64,000 nucleotides of DNA from Limosilactobacillus sp. WILCCON 0051 (GCF_039955095.1 NZ_CP154878.1:1-64000), one strand, 5' to 3'; positions 19,187 to 28,332 are shown, counted from the first letter of the stretch. The notes: generated from the letters alone by a model not told the origin. Program-made: numbers and translations.

Positions 19187-20493
19187 TGGCCAAAATCAAA
19201 GAAAACTGGCTGAGCATTCTATTAGCCGTGGTCGTCATTCTCAGTATGATCTTTTCGGCTTTGCTGTGGACGAACTCGCTTGGCTATGAATGGATTGCCA
19301 ATAATGACTCGGAAAAAGGCGCATCGCAGCAGACGGCCCTGCAGTCAGTCGGCGATATCTATCTGCCAACGCAGGTGATCCTAACCAATTCCGATGAGTC
19401 GCAAAAGCTTTTGTATGGACAAAAAAAGAATCTGGTGCTGACGCTGCGCAAGGAGATGCAAAAATGGCAGCTGGCCGGTTTCCGCCGCGTTGCCCGCAAT
19501 GATTCGTCAGCTTATCTGAACTATCTGCGCAATGATGATTCAATCATGCTGTCTTATCCAGATGCCATGGCAACGGGGATCTTTAATCAGACGTTTTCCA
19601 AATCGATTGATACCCAAAAAATGTCGCATATCAACCATATCGTGATTCCGCTGAAGGGTCGCGATGTGGTCTATCTGCTTGATGATGATGATTTTACGGT
19701 CTATCGATTGAATATTACTCAAAACGCCAACCGGTCTAAGATCAAAAAGCTGGTCCAAAATTCGGGTCAGCGGATCGACGTTGATCACAAAATCGTTGAT
19801 AATCAGCCAACCGTGACCTACCCACATGCCATTAAGCTGCCAATTTTTGCCTACCAGCTGTCAACGCAGGATATTGACAATCTGACGCAGAATCTGCTGC
19901 GGTCAACCAATTCCTCGGCGTTCACCGTTAAGAAAAAAGGTAATGATACGACCTATATGGATGGGGCCAGCAAGCGGCTTGACTATCATCGCGATACGCA
20001 TACGGTCAGTTTCAACAACTATTTAGGCAAGGACAGCACCTATCAGGGAACCAGCCTGTATCGTCATCTGTATAAACGCTTGACGGCTACGGGAACGACG
20101 CTTGATTGGATGCGTTTTGACTCGGTCAATGAAAAAAAGCAGACCATCGTTTTCCGCAGCTATGTCGAAGGCTTTCCGATCTTTAATGAGCATGGCTATG
20201 GCGCAGTTAAGCTGCAGGCCAATGCGGATGGCGTCGAGCGCGGTCAGTTGTCATTGTTTGGACTTGGCGTGCCATTGCCGATCAAGGAGTCGCGAGTCAA
20301 ACTGCCGCCTTCTTCAGTCGTCTATAATGAGCTGCGGCAGGCTGGCAAGGATAAGGATGTTACTGGCTTGAGAATCGGCTATCGCTGGGATGATCAAAAC
20401 ACAGACAGTAAAGTCGTTAAACTGGAGCCAACCTACTATGTCTACTATCATGGCAAGTGGGTTGACTACCAGACGCTGATTGACGATAAATAG
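19186..20493 (+). CDS. walH: WalK-associated membrane protein WalH (YycH)
   Basis: Single-pass regulator that with WalI modulates WalK activity. 435 residues: a short cytoplasmic start, one transmembrane helix (about residues 8-28, LSILLAVVVILSMIFSALLW) and a large extracellular beta-rich region. Sequence conservation in this family is low, so the call rests on size, topology and fixed position between walK and walI. ATG overlaps the walK stop (TAATG), implying translational coupling. Confidence 0.9.
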   Translation: MAKIKENWLSILLAVVVILSMIFSALLWTNSLGYEWIANNDSEKGASQQTALQSVGDIYLPTQVILTNSDESQKLLYGQKKNLVLTLRKEMQKWQLAGFRRVARNDSSAYLNYLRNDDSIMLSYPDAMATGIFNQTFSKSIDTQKMSHINHIVIPLKGRDVVYLLDDDDFTVYRLNITQNANRSKIKKLVQNSGQRIDVDHKIVDNQPTVTYPHAIKLPIFAYQLSTQDIDNLTQNLLRSTNSSAFTVKKKGNDTTYMDGASKRLDYHRDTHTVSFNNYLGKDSTYQGTSLYRHLYKRLTATGTTLDWMRFDSVNEKKQTIVFRSYVEGFPIFNEHGYGAVKLQANADGVERGQLSLFGLGVPLPIKESRVKLPPSSVVYNELRQAGKDKDVTGLRIGYRWDDQNTDSKVVKLEPTYYVYYHGKWVDYQTLIDDK

Positions 20494-20504
20494 GAGGACG
20501 CGGC

Positions 20505-21332
20505 ATGAATTTTAAACGAATTCAATGGATCTTCGTGATTGCCTTTGCGATCTTTGATATCGTCTTAGCCAGCTATTTTTTAATCGGCACTCACTTTACG
20601 GCGATGGTCAAGCAGCAGAGTCAACAGCAGCTGATCTTAAAGGAAATGCATAATGACGAGATCAGCTTTTCTGAACTTTCCACCAAGCAGCCAATGGGAT
20701 ATTACATTTCCGCCAACCGGGCCAACAGTCAGCTGACCAATGCTGCGGCCAAGCTTAACGATCAGACGGTGCGCTTGAGCAATGGAACCTTAATCAGTGA
20801 ATTGGACGTGCCATTTAAAGTCAGCGTGCTGAATCCAGAACGGCGGCTAAACGACTACATCAAAAATTCGCGTCACGTCTTATACGGGTCGCATTATGTC
20901 TACAACAAGGCCCTGTCCAGTTCCAGCACGATCGTCTATACCCAGATGATGGAAGGTCGCCCGGTGCTTGGCAGTGAAGGCCAGCTGCGCTTTAAGGTCG
21001 GCAAGAATCATAAAGTCTATGCCTACACGCAGACTTATCTGAACAACATTCAAGTCTTAAGGCCGCGCTCAGTCACGATCAGTCAGCAAGCAGCCGTGAC
21101 CTGGCTGTATAAGCATAACTATATTCCCAACAACTCAAAGATTCGCTGCGCAAAACTTGGCTATACCAAAACTTTGCTGACTAAAGATCAAGCAGTCTAT
21201 GTGCCAACCTGGTACGTTGAGATCAAGACCAAGAACTCTGATGACGTACAGCATCTCAGGGTCAATGCATTCAACAGTACGCTGATGCGCGATACGCCAC
21301 AAGAAATCGATACGACGCAGCTGAACCAATAA
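20505..21332 (+). CDS. walI: WalK-associated membrane protein WalI (YycI)
   Basis: 275 residues: N-terminal membrane helix (WIFVIAFAIFDIVLASYFLI, about residues 9-28) and an extracellular domain of YycI type ending in a two-lobed segment (AVTWLYKHNYIPNNSKI..., VPTWYVEIKT). Works with WalH on WalK. Starts 11 bp after walH with TAGGAGGA upstream. Confidence 0.9.
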   Translation: MNFKRIQWIFVIAFAIFDIVLASYFLIGTHFTAMVKQQSQQQLILKEMHNDEISFSELSTKQPMGYYISANRANSQLTNAAAKLNDQTVRLSNGTLISELDVPFKVSVLNPERRLNDYIKNSRHVLYGSHYVYNKALSSSSTIVYTQMMEGRPVLGSEGQLRFKVGKNHKVYAYTQTYLNNIQVLRPRSVTISQQAAVTWLYKHNYIPNNSKIRCAKLGYTKTLLTKDQAVYVPTWYVEIKTKNSDDVQHLRVNAFNSTLMRDTPQEIDTTQLNQ

Positions 21333-21353
21333 CCAAAAGAAGGAAAAACAGCA

Positions 21354-22163
21354 GTGACAAATTCGGATGACAAGCTTTACTACAGTATTTTAGCCAGTGG
21401 CAGCTCAGGCAATGCCACCTATTTAGAAACCGCGCATCATCGAATTCTGATTGATGCAGGGCTGAGCGGCAAACGTTTGGAAGAGCGTATGCAGGCGATT
21501 GGCCGCTCCCTTAAAGACGTTGAGGCGCTGTTCGTAACCCATGAGCACAGCGATCACGTTCAAGGCGTCGGTGTTTTGGCCCGGCGCTATGGTATGGACG
21601 TTTATGCCAATGCTAAAACCTGGCAGGCAATGGCTAAAAAAGTGGGCCAGATCCCGCTGGCTCAAAAAAACATTATTGAGCCCGGCAAGGTGAAAGACTT
21701 TGGTGATCTGGAAGTCGAAAGCTTTGCTGTTTCACATGATGCTGCCTGTCCTCAGTTTTACCAGATGCACCATGATAATCAGACCTTCTGTATTTTGACG
21801 GATACGGGCTATGTCTCACAGCGCGTGGCTAAAACGATTGAAAATGCAGATGCCTATTTGATGGAGTGCAACCATGATACTGAAATGCTTAGAATGGGAC
21901 CGTACTCCTGGCCGCTCAAGCAGCGGATCCTAAGCGATGAGGGCCACCTTTCCAATGAGGAGAGTGCCCAGGCGCTTTTGGACGTAATCGGCACCAACAC
22001 GAAACAGGTCTTTTTAGGTCACCGCAGTCAGCACAACAATATTCGCTCGCTGGCTCATCTAACGGTTGCCACGATTTTAGAGCAGCATGATCTAGGCGTG
22101 GACCAGGATTTTGACTTAAAGGATGCCGAGCCCGATCAGCCAAGCAAGCTGCTGGCTTTGTAA
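21354..22163 (+). CDS. walJ: MBL-fold hydrolase WalJ (YycJ/VicX)
   Basis: Metallo-beta-lactamase-fold protein linked to the wal regulon and to coordination of replication with cell division; probably a nuclease. 269 residues. Contains the start segment ILASGSSGNATYLE, metal motif THEHSDHVQG (near residue 63), a downstream ILTDTGYVS motif and LGHRSQHNNIRS. GTG start with AAGAAGGA upstream. Follows walI after 21 bp. Confidence 0.93.
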   Translation: MTNSDDKLYYSILASGSSGNATYLETAHHRILIDAGLSGKRLEERMQAIGRSLKDVEALFVTHEHSDHVQGVGVLARRYGMDVYANAKTWQAMAKKVGQIPLAQKNIIEPGKVKDFGDLEVESFAVSHDAACPQFYQMHHDNQTFCILTDTGYVSQRVAKTIENADAYLMECNHDTEMLRMGPYSWPLKQRILSDEGHLSNEESAQALLDVIGTNTKQVFLGHRSQHNNIRSLAHLTVATILEQHDLGVDQDFDLKDAEPDQPSKLLAL

Positions 22164-22190
22164 ATATTTCAACTAATATTCATACTTTTT

Positions 22191-22199
22191 TGTTATACT
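22191..22199 (+). promoter_or_regulatory. Extended -10 promoter of htrA
   Basis: TGTTATACT: -10 TATACT (22194-22199) with a TG extension, 27 bp before the htrA ATG. It allows htrA to be transcribed apart from the wal operon. No clear WalR box (TGTWAH-N5-TGTWAH) was seen. Confidence 0.5.
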
Positions 22200-22226
22200 G
22201 AAAAAAAACAAAGGAAGTATTAGATT

Positions 22227-23474
22227 ATGGCAGGCAAGCGGTTAATCGTCAAAGTTGCAGGGGTAGGACTTTTAGCGGGCCTGGTAGGTGGCGGTGTTTC
22301 GTATGGCGTGGGCAATGCGATCGTCACTCATCAGCAAAACGCAGCTACCAAAGTGCCATCTGGATCAAACAAGTCTGGGGGCACCAAGATCAATAAAAAT
22401 GAAGATACCAAGAGCAATCAGTCAACTGAGGCCTATAATGCGGTCAAGGGGGCCGTGGTCAGCGTCATCAACAAGCAGGCCAGCTCTTCTGACGACAATG
22501 ATATTCTGTCAATGTTTGGTGCGGATTCAGATTCATCCAGCTCCAGTTCCGGTTCGCTGCAGACGGCCAGTGAAGGTTCAGGGGTAATCTATAAGAAGTC
22601 AGGCAACGCTGCCTATATCGTTACCAACAATCACGTGGTTTCTGGGGCCAGCGCGCTGCAGGTAATCATGAGCAACGGCAAGAAGGTCCAGGCTGAACTG
22701 GTTGGTACGGACTCAACGACTGACCTGGCCGTTTTAAAGATCAGTGCTGCTAACGTAACGACGGTTGCCAAGTTCGGCAATTCCAACTCGATCAAGGCTG
22801 GTCAAGACGTCTTGGCAATCGGTTCGCCAATGGGCAGCGAATATGCCAACACGGTTACGAAAGGGATCATTTCAGCGCCAAAACGAACGATCAGCGCCAG
22901 CTCAAGCAACTCGGGCACCAATACCACGGTCATCCAAACCGACGCGGCGATCAATGCCGGCAACTCAGGCGGTCCGCTGGTCAATATGGCAGGGCAGGTT
23001 ATCGGTATCAACTCAATGAAGCTGGCCAGTGACAGTCAAGGAACCAGCGTTGAAGGGATGGGCTTCTCGATCCCAAGCAATGAAGTCGTGCGGGTCATCA
23101 ATCAATTGGTAGCCAATGGCAAGATTACGCGGCCATCGCTTGGCATTGAGATGATCGATCTGAGCAATGTGGACGGTCAAGATCAGCAAGACATCCTGAA
23201 ATTGCCAAAGAGCATTACCAAAGGGGTCGTGGTTATGAAGACTCAAAGCGGCTCGGCAGCTGATCAAGCGGGAATTCAAAAGTATGACGTAATTACCAAG
23301 ATCAACAATAAAAAAGTCAATGATGGCGGTGATTTGAAGACCCAGCTCTACAAATACAAGGTTGGCGACACGATTAAGCTGACGCTGTATCGGCAAGGCA
23401 AGCAGCAGACGGTATCGGTTAAGCTGACTCAGTCTGCCAGCGCCGACAGCAGCAGCTCATCAAACAACCAGTAG
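22227..23474 (+). CDS. htrA: Surface serine protease HtrA (DegP family)
   Basis: Membrane-anchored quality-control protease and chaperone. 415 residues. N-terminal membrane anchor (about residues 8-30), Ser/Asn-rich linker, trypsin-like domain with His in TNNHVVSGA (near 134), Asp in STTDLAVLKI (near 166) and Ser in NAGNSGGPL (near 249), then one PDZ domain (about 310-400) and a Ser-rich tail. The catalytic triad is complete. Position after walJ is standard in lactobacilli. Confidence 0.95.
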   Translation: MAGKRLIVKVAGVGLLAGLVGGGVSYGVGNAIVTHQQNAATKVPSGSNKSGGTKINKNEDTKSNQSTEAYNAVKGAVVSVINKQASSSDDNDILSMFGADSDSSSSSSGSLQTASEGSGVIYKKSGNAAYIVTNNHVVSGASALQVIMSNGKKVQAELVGTDSTTDLAVLKISAANVTTVAKFGNSNSIKAGQDVLAIGSPMGSEYANTVTKGIISAPKRTISASSSNSGTNTTVIQTDAAINAGNSGGPLVNMAGQVIGINSMKLASDSQGTSVEGMGFSIPSNEVVRVINQLVANGKITRPSLGIEMIDLSNVDGQDQQDILKLPKSITKGVVVMKTQSGSAADQAGIQKYDVITKINNKKVNDGGDLKTQLYKYKVGDTIKLTLYRQGKQQTVSVKLTQSASADSSSSSNNQ

Positions 23475-23480
23475 CTTTAA

Positions 23481-23524
23481 AACGTGTTCTTAATGATTAA
23501 TTGATTATTAAGATCACGTTTTTT
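23481..23524 (+). terminator. Terminator of htrA
   Basis: Interrupted stem AACGTG..CTTAAT / ATTAAG..CACGTT (23481-23494 / 23507-23520) followed by TTTT. Confidence 0.75.
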
Positions 23525-23829
23525 ATTTGACGAATTATCCACAATTTCTGTGGATAAATGTTCTAAAAACAGTGGATAACTTTAAATTGATCGATTCTAC
23601 CGCCACGCTTCGTGTAAAAGATGACGATTGGGAAAATAAGAATCAAATTCATTAATATCAGTGCTTTTAGTTATCCACAAGTAAAGATTGCACAATTGTG
23701 GAAAACCCTTTATCATATTTATTGATGATTGATAAATGCTGTTATATCAACGGATTTGACAGTTGGATACAAACGGCTGTTTTGGTTTTGAATTGTGGAT
23801 AACTAGTCGTGGTTAGTTGGGAGAAGAAT

Positions 23830-23838
23830 TGGTATAAT
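23830..23838 (+). promoter_or_regulatory. Promoter of rlmH
   Basis: Extended -10 TTGGTATAAT region with TATAAT at 23833-23838, about 31 bp before the start codon. The -35 is weak. Confidence 0.55.
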
Positions 23839-23868
23839 TACCGAACAATTGATTAAAAGGAGTTTTAA

Positions 23869-24348
23869 ATGAACATTAAGATAATTGGGGTTGGCAAATT
23901 AAAGGAAAAATACTTTAAGGCTGGAATTGCTGAATATGCCAAGCGCTTGGGAAGATACTGCAAGTTTGAGATCGTGGAGGTCCCAGATGAAAAAGCACCC
24001 GAATCGCTGAGCCAAGCCGAGATGGATGAGGTTATGGCCAAAGAAGGCGAACGCATCCTAAGCAAGATTAAGGATCGTGAGTACGTTTTTGCCCTGGCGA
24101 TCAACGGCAAGGAACGCAGCTCGGAAGAATTTGCCCAGACGCTTAATCAGCTGGCAACTTATGGTCACAGCGACATTACGTTTGTGATTGGCGGATCTTT
24201 GGGGCTGAGTCCGGCTGTCTTAAAACGGGCCAATGAGCAGATCTCGTTTGGACGCTTTACGCTGCCTCACCAATTGATGCGGCTGGTTTTGACTGAACAG
24301 ATCTACCGTGCCTTTACGATTATCAATGGTCTCCCATATCATAAATAA
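23869..24348 (+). CDS. rlmH: 23S rRNA (pseudouridine1915-N3)-methyltransferase RlmH
   Basis: SPOUT methyltransferase that modifies pseudouridine 1915 in helix 69 of 23S rRNA. 159 residues, the family length. Begins [23 protein letters not shown] and has the knotted cofactor-binding end with [14 protein letters not shown] and the C-terminal [20 protein letters not shown] preceded by AAAAGGAG. Shares a transcript with the Rrf2-type gene 14 bp downstream. Confidence 0.96.
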   Translation: MNIKIIGVGKLKEKYFKAGIAEYAKRLGRYCKFEIVEVPDEKAPESLSQAEMDEVMAKEGERILSKIKDREYVFALAINGKERSSEEFAQTLNQLATYGHSDITFVIGGSLGLSPAVLKRANEQISFGRFTLPHQLMRLVLTEQIYRAFTIINGLPYHK

Positions 24349-24362
24349 AGGTGCGCTGAATT

Positions 24363-24785
24363 ATGAAATATTCTCATCGTTTAAGTGATGCCGTGCATAT
24401 TCTGACCTATCTGGAAATCTATCATGGGCAAAAAATCAGCAGTCAGGATCTGGCCGCCAGCGTGGATGCCAATCCCAGTCTGATTCGCAGTCTGATTGCC
24501 AAAATGGTCAAGGCCGGCATTCTCAAGCCCAAGTCCGACGCTCCGGCACCACAGCTGAGTCGCTCGGCAGCTGAGATCACGCTGTTGGATGTGTATTACG
24601 CAGTTGAAGAAAACCATCATCTGCTGCATGTTGACGAACAGACCAATCAGCAGTGTCCAGTCGGCAAAAACATTCAGCCGGTACTAGGCAAGGCCTATGA
24701 TCAGATTCAAGCAGCCGCAGAAGCCATGATGAAGCAGATTACGCTGCAGGATGTCGTTGACGAGGTGGCTGATCGAATCGAATAA
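24363..24785 (+). CDS. Rrf2-family transcriptional regulator
   Basis: 140 residues. Winged helix-turn-helix of the Rrf2 family: SHRLSDAVHILTYLEIYHG, then helix-turn-helix ISSQDLAASVDANPSLIRSLIAKMVKAGIL, wing, and the dimerisation helix near residue 115. Only one cysteine is present (CPVGKNI near residue 98), so the three-Cys iron-sulfur site of IscR/NsrR is missing and it probably belongs to the YwnA-like cluster-free group. Target unknown. Confidence 0.85.
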   Translation: MKYSHRLSDAVHILTYLEIYHGQKISSQDLAASVDANPSLIRSLIAKMVKAGILKPKSDAPAPQLSRSAAEITLLDVYYAVEENHHLLHVDEQTNQQCPVGKNIQPVLGKAYDQIQAAAEAMMKQITLQDVVDEVADRIE

Positions 24786-24818
24786 AAAAAAGGCGCTCAA
24801 TAATTGGGCGTCTTTTTT
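24786..24818 (+). terminator. Terminator after the Rrf2 gene
   Basis: A/T-flanked stem AAGGCGCTCAAT / ATTGGGCGTCTT with G-U pairs and a very short loop, then T6. The symmetric A and T flanks may let it stop the minus-strand LTA-synthase-like transcript too. Confidence 0.75.
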
Positions 24819-24886
24819 AGCAAGAGCGGAAACGCGTTTTCTCGGCATCTGTCTTGATCTGATTTGGTGATGGTTGAGCAGTCAGA

Positions 24887-27826
24887 TTAATGCGGCACCT
24901 TAAGCATAAACCAGTCATGCAGCAGATAATGGTGCCCAGCCGTCAGATCATACTGAACCATGCGATAGTCATCAAACAGCCGCATCTGCTTTAGAGAAAG
25001 CGTCGTCTGCAGGCCGTCTTGATCGACGTATTCAACGGCCGTGCTGTGCGGACGGTTGCTGTGACTGTGAACGTTGGTATCCAGCGTAATGGCCGGCAGC
25101 TTTTCATGAACCTGGGTCAAGAGCGCGTAGTATGGTGAAACCTTGAGATCCATCTGCGCCATTGCCATTGGGATAAACTCGTTTGGACTGACGATTTTGG
25201 TTTTGTCAACGCGGCTGTGATTGATCTTTTGAGCAGCTGGATTGCTGTAGATAAAGTAGTCGGTTTCGTGCATCACCAAACCATGCTCAGCCATCGAAAC
25301 GCCATTGTAGATACCGGGCAGATGGTCGCCATACCAGACAACGGTGGTCGGCTGGCTGCTTTGGTCTAACCGGCTGATGAATTTTTTCAGTGCCTCGTCA
25401 GTATAGTGAATGCCCTGCGTGTAGGTCTCGATCTGCTGCTGAGCCTGAGGAGTTCGATAGGCCGTTCCGCTGACCTTGTAGTTGTTGTGATGATAGAAAT
25501 TGTCGTATGGCATATGGTTTTGCATGGTGGCCAATTGGATGAACTGGTTGCCATGATGATTCCTAAGATTTAACAATACCTGCTGATAGGCGGACCAGTC
25601 GTCAATGCGGGGACTGTTGTCGATCTTATGCGTATAGGAAAGCCGGCTGCCGCCATCAAGATGATAGAAACGGTTGAAACCGAATTTGCGATAGACTTTT
25701 ACGCGGCTGTATAGGTTGGCGGTAAACGGATGAATTCCATCACTGTAAGAAAACAGCTGATTGATGGATACGGCGCGTTTTTGATAGGGAACCAGCTGCG
25801 AATATGGCGTTGGCATGGTTGGCGAGAAGTTGACGATTGAAAGTCCGGTCAAGGCTTGATATTCCATATTGGCCGTCCCGCCGCCATAACCAGTGCTGAT
25901 CATCAAGCCGCTGGTCGTACGATGCTTGAGCTGGTCCAGATAAGGCAGTGGGTTGCCGCTGACTTTTAGATCCGGCACGCGGCGCGGATCAGCAAAACTC
26001 TCGCTTAAGATAAAGACGAGCCGCTGATTGCCAACGCTGGCGTGAGTTCGCTGCCGGTTGATGATTTTAGCCTGCTGACGATATTTTTGACCGATTTTTT
26101 CCATGCGGTCTTTTGAATATCCCTTGGGTTTGTCCATTACGCGAACGTCAACGTTATTGGCAAACTGCAGGAGCGTACCGTTAACCTTGGCACCACGCAG
26201 CTGCGCGTAAAAATAAGGCGTGTCATCGACTTTCTCAGCCCAGCGATAGGTTGGCGAATTGGTGTGATTGATAAAGGCAAAACCGCTTAGATAAAGGATG
26301 GCAGCCGCACCGATCAGATAGCGCCACTGAATCTTAAGGCGGTATTTTCGGCCATGACGAATCTCGATTGCCACGGCAAAGCTAAGCAGAACGATGACGA
26401 CCACACCCGCGGCCAGCAGAATCGTTGGCTCGACCATGCCCAGCATTTCTTTAGGTGCGGTTAGCGTAGCCAGGTCAGTTGGCAGAATCGGCTCAGCCCG
26501 TGCTTGAATCTTAAGCAGCGAGGCAGTCAGCCAGCCGCCATAGATAATGATCGTTAAAGCACTGCTGAGCCACCAGCGATTGGTCAAGGCCATTAAAATT
26601 CCAGCCAGGGCCATCATGATCATTACGTTGGCCCAGACGATGGCATTATGATCCGTGATGATCCACTGCAGCATGTTGAGCTGCCAGTTCCACAGGTAGC
26701 CAAACGACCAGATCGTCATTCCCCAGATAACGGCGGCAGTCAATAGAAATGGCCAGCATTTGGCAAAAGTTTTCTTTAAAACGTCCCAGCCAGCGCCTAA
26801 ATCAAGCTTAAGCTGCCAGTCAAAGCGGGTCGTCCACTGACTGAGCAAAACGGCCAGGCCCCAGCTGACGGCCCAGCCTGCTGCAATAGCAATCAACAGG
26901 TGCCAGCGCGGCTGATACTTTAAGAACGGCACGAATAGTTTGGGAATGGCCAGCAGATTAAGCATCAAACCGCCTAAAATGGCATAAAAGCTGCTTAACG
27001 ATCGTGATGACAGCAGCTTGACCAGCGTGATGATGACCAGGATTGCCATTGCCAGGTAGGTATTTTGAAAGGCGTTGATGGCGACTTGATAGTGAGTGGT
27101 CAAAAGCAGACCATCATGCGGATTATAGGTCAGCTGATTGATGTTGAACCAGGCAGCCAGACACATTGCCAAAAAGACCAGCAGATCGCCAATCATCAGC
27201 CAGCCGGTCTTCAATGGCTGCAGCAGTGCCTGATCGCTGCCCAGCCAATCTCCCATGGCAAAAAGGTAGCCAAACCATAAAAAACTGCTGCCGCCTGCCA
27301 GCCCCAAGACCCCCACGGCATGGTTGAGATTGAGCAGCCAAATCGCCAGCGTCAAGATAAGCAAAGTATGCCGACGCTGTTTGATTGTGAATTGATGCAG
27401 CCGCTTTTTCAGCCAGGGAGAGAAAAGCAGCAGTGTCAAATAGGCCAGCCAGGTCACAAAGATGTTTTGGACGACGTAGCGCTCAGCAGAAGGGACGCTT
27501 TCCAAAACAGCCGGCTGTGGAAGGTGATTAGCCACGCCATACAGGATCAGGCCGGTCCCCGCTAATAGAATCACGGCGGTTTGCCGATGCGGAATCTTGA
27601 TGTCAAAAGCTCCCAGCATCATTGGCAGAATCAAGACACTCAAAGCAGCCGCGTTTTTAATCAGCCACAAAAATAAAAAAGACTGGCCAGCAGTATGAGA
27701 AAGCATTTGGCGAGCGGTAGTGCTGACCGCGACTGTCGTGATCAAAAGGACCGTTAGCCAAAGAATGCTGAACCAGTTGATGTTTGATTTCTTTAACTTC
27801 AATTTAGATCTCCCTAACGTTGTCAA
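24887..27826 (-). CDS. LTA synthase family sulfatase-fold membrane protein, very long
   Basis: 979 residues, against about 650 for LtaS. The N-terminal half (to about residue 520) is a long polytopic region with many hydrophobic helices. The C-terminal half is an alkaline-phosphatase/sulfatase-fold extracellular domain. Visible motifs are LVFILSESFADPRR, then YGGGTANMEYQALTG in which Thr651 matches the catalytic threonine position, and WYGDHLPG. This subgroup is usually annotated phosphoglycerol transferase in lactobacilli. It may make or modify a glycerol-phosphate polymer; whether it is the main LTA synthase is not known. TTG start with GAGGAT 5 bases upstream. The repeat element at 28033-28332 lies upstream of it. 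Confidence 0.85.
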   Translation of the reverse strand: MTTLGRSKLKLKKSNINWFSILWLTVLLITTVAVSTTARQMLSHTAGQSFLFLWLIKNAAALSVLILPMMLGAFDIKIPHRQTAVILLAGTGLILYGVANHLPQPAVLESVPSAERYVVQNIFVTWLAYLTLLLFSPWLKKRLHQFTIKQRRHTLLILTLAIWLLNLNHAVGVLGLAGGSSFLWFGYLFAMGDWLGSDQALLQPLKTGWLMIGDLLVFLAMCLAAWFNINQLTYNPHDGLLLTTHYQVAINAFQNTYLAMAILVIITLVKLLSSRSLSSFYAILGGLMLNLLAIPKLFVPFLKYQPRWHLLIAIAAGWAVSWGLAVLLSQWTTRFDWQLKLDLGAGWDVLKKTFAKCWPFLLTAAVIWGMTIWSFGYLWNWQLNMLQWIITDHNAIVWANVMIMMALAGILMALTNRWWLSSALTIIIYGGWLTASLLKIQARAEPILPTDLATLTAPKEMLGMVEPTILLAAGVVVIVLLSFAVAIEIRHGRKYRLKIQWRYLIGAAAILYLSGFAFINHTNSPTYRWAEKVDDTPYFYAQLRGAKVNGTLLQFANNVDVRVMDKPKGYSKDRMEKIGQKYRQQAKIINRQRTHASVGNQRLVFILSESFADPRRVPDLKVSGNPLPYLDQLKHRTTSGLMISTGYGGGTANMEYQALTGLSIVNFSPTMPTPYSQLVPYQKRAVSINQLFSYSDGIHPFTANLYSRVKVYRKFGFNRFYHLDGGSRLSYTHKIDNSPRIDDWSAYQQVLLNLRNHHGNQFIQLATMQNHMPYDNFYHHNNYKVSGTAYRTPQAQQQIETYTQGIHYTDEALKKFISRLDQSSQPTTVVWYGDHLPGIYNGVSMAEHGLVMHETDYFIYSNPAAQKINHSRVDKTKIVSPNEFIPMAMAQMDLKVSPYYALLTQVHEKLPAITLDTNVHSHSNRPHSTAVEYVDQDGLQTTLSLKQMRLFDDYRMVQYDLTAGHHYLLHDWFMLKVPH

Positions 27827-28032
27827 ATATCCTCATATAATATCGAAACGGATTAGTCAGTAAAAATCAATCGACAAAGCCCCAATAAGTGTCTTACTGG
27901 AGTATTTAAAACGTTTAATGTTTCGATATAACAAATGAAATGGCGGTTAGGTATTATTGGATGATGATTAAGGAGCCTGCTAAAGGATGGCTTTGTGAAG
28001 AAAATCAGCTTCTGACTGGCTAGAGGGCTGAA

Positions 28033-28332
28033 ATTACCTACGATGCCGCGTTTTTTTGTCAGAAGGAGGTAGTTGCATACTAGGCCGGCTTAACTTTACC
28101 TACTTTTGACGGCTTTTTTAAAAATAGTAGGTAAAAATGTATATTTATGGGATGATTGGGTTAGACCGACTTTGTGAATTACCTACTATTGGGCTATTTT
28201 TATCAAATAGTAGGTAGTGTTAGGGATCCCTAACTCGATATACATTGATTTTTACCTACTATGCATCGCTTTTTTGAAAAAAGTAGGTAATCAGTTTTTT
28301 TCGGCAGTCATTATGCAGGATTTTTTGCATAA
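28033..28332 (+). repeat. Multi-hairpin intergenic repeat, copy A
   Basis: One of three copies. Hairpins: H1 28034-28073 (degenerate right arm GAGGTAG), H2 28095-28135 (TTTACCTACT / AGTAGGTAAA), H3 28178-28218 (ATTACCTACTATT / AATAGTAGGTA), H4 28252-28290 (TTACCTACT / AGTAGGTAA) and H5 28311-28332 (TTATGCA / TGCATAA). A 16-bp perfect palindrome GTTAGGGATCCCTAAC is at 28219-28234. AATGTATAT (28136-28144) can pair with ATATACATT (28238-28246), enclosing H3. Not recognised as a known family. Confidence 0.9.

Larger units (their letters stand above)
23475..23868. other. Secondary DnaA-box cluster between htrA and rlmH
   Basis: No gene is seen in these 394 bp. After an htrA terminator they hold six DnaA-box matches: TTATCCACA 23535-23543 (+), TGTGGATAA 23549-23557 (-), AGTGGATAA 23571-23579 (-, one mismatch), TTATCCACA 23671-23679 (+), TGTGGAAAA 23697-23705 (-) and TGTGGATAA 23794-23802 (-). 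Four are exact TTATCCACA. The stretch is AT-rich. An extended -10 promoter for rlmH follows. Confidence 0.85.
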
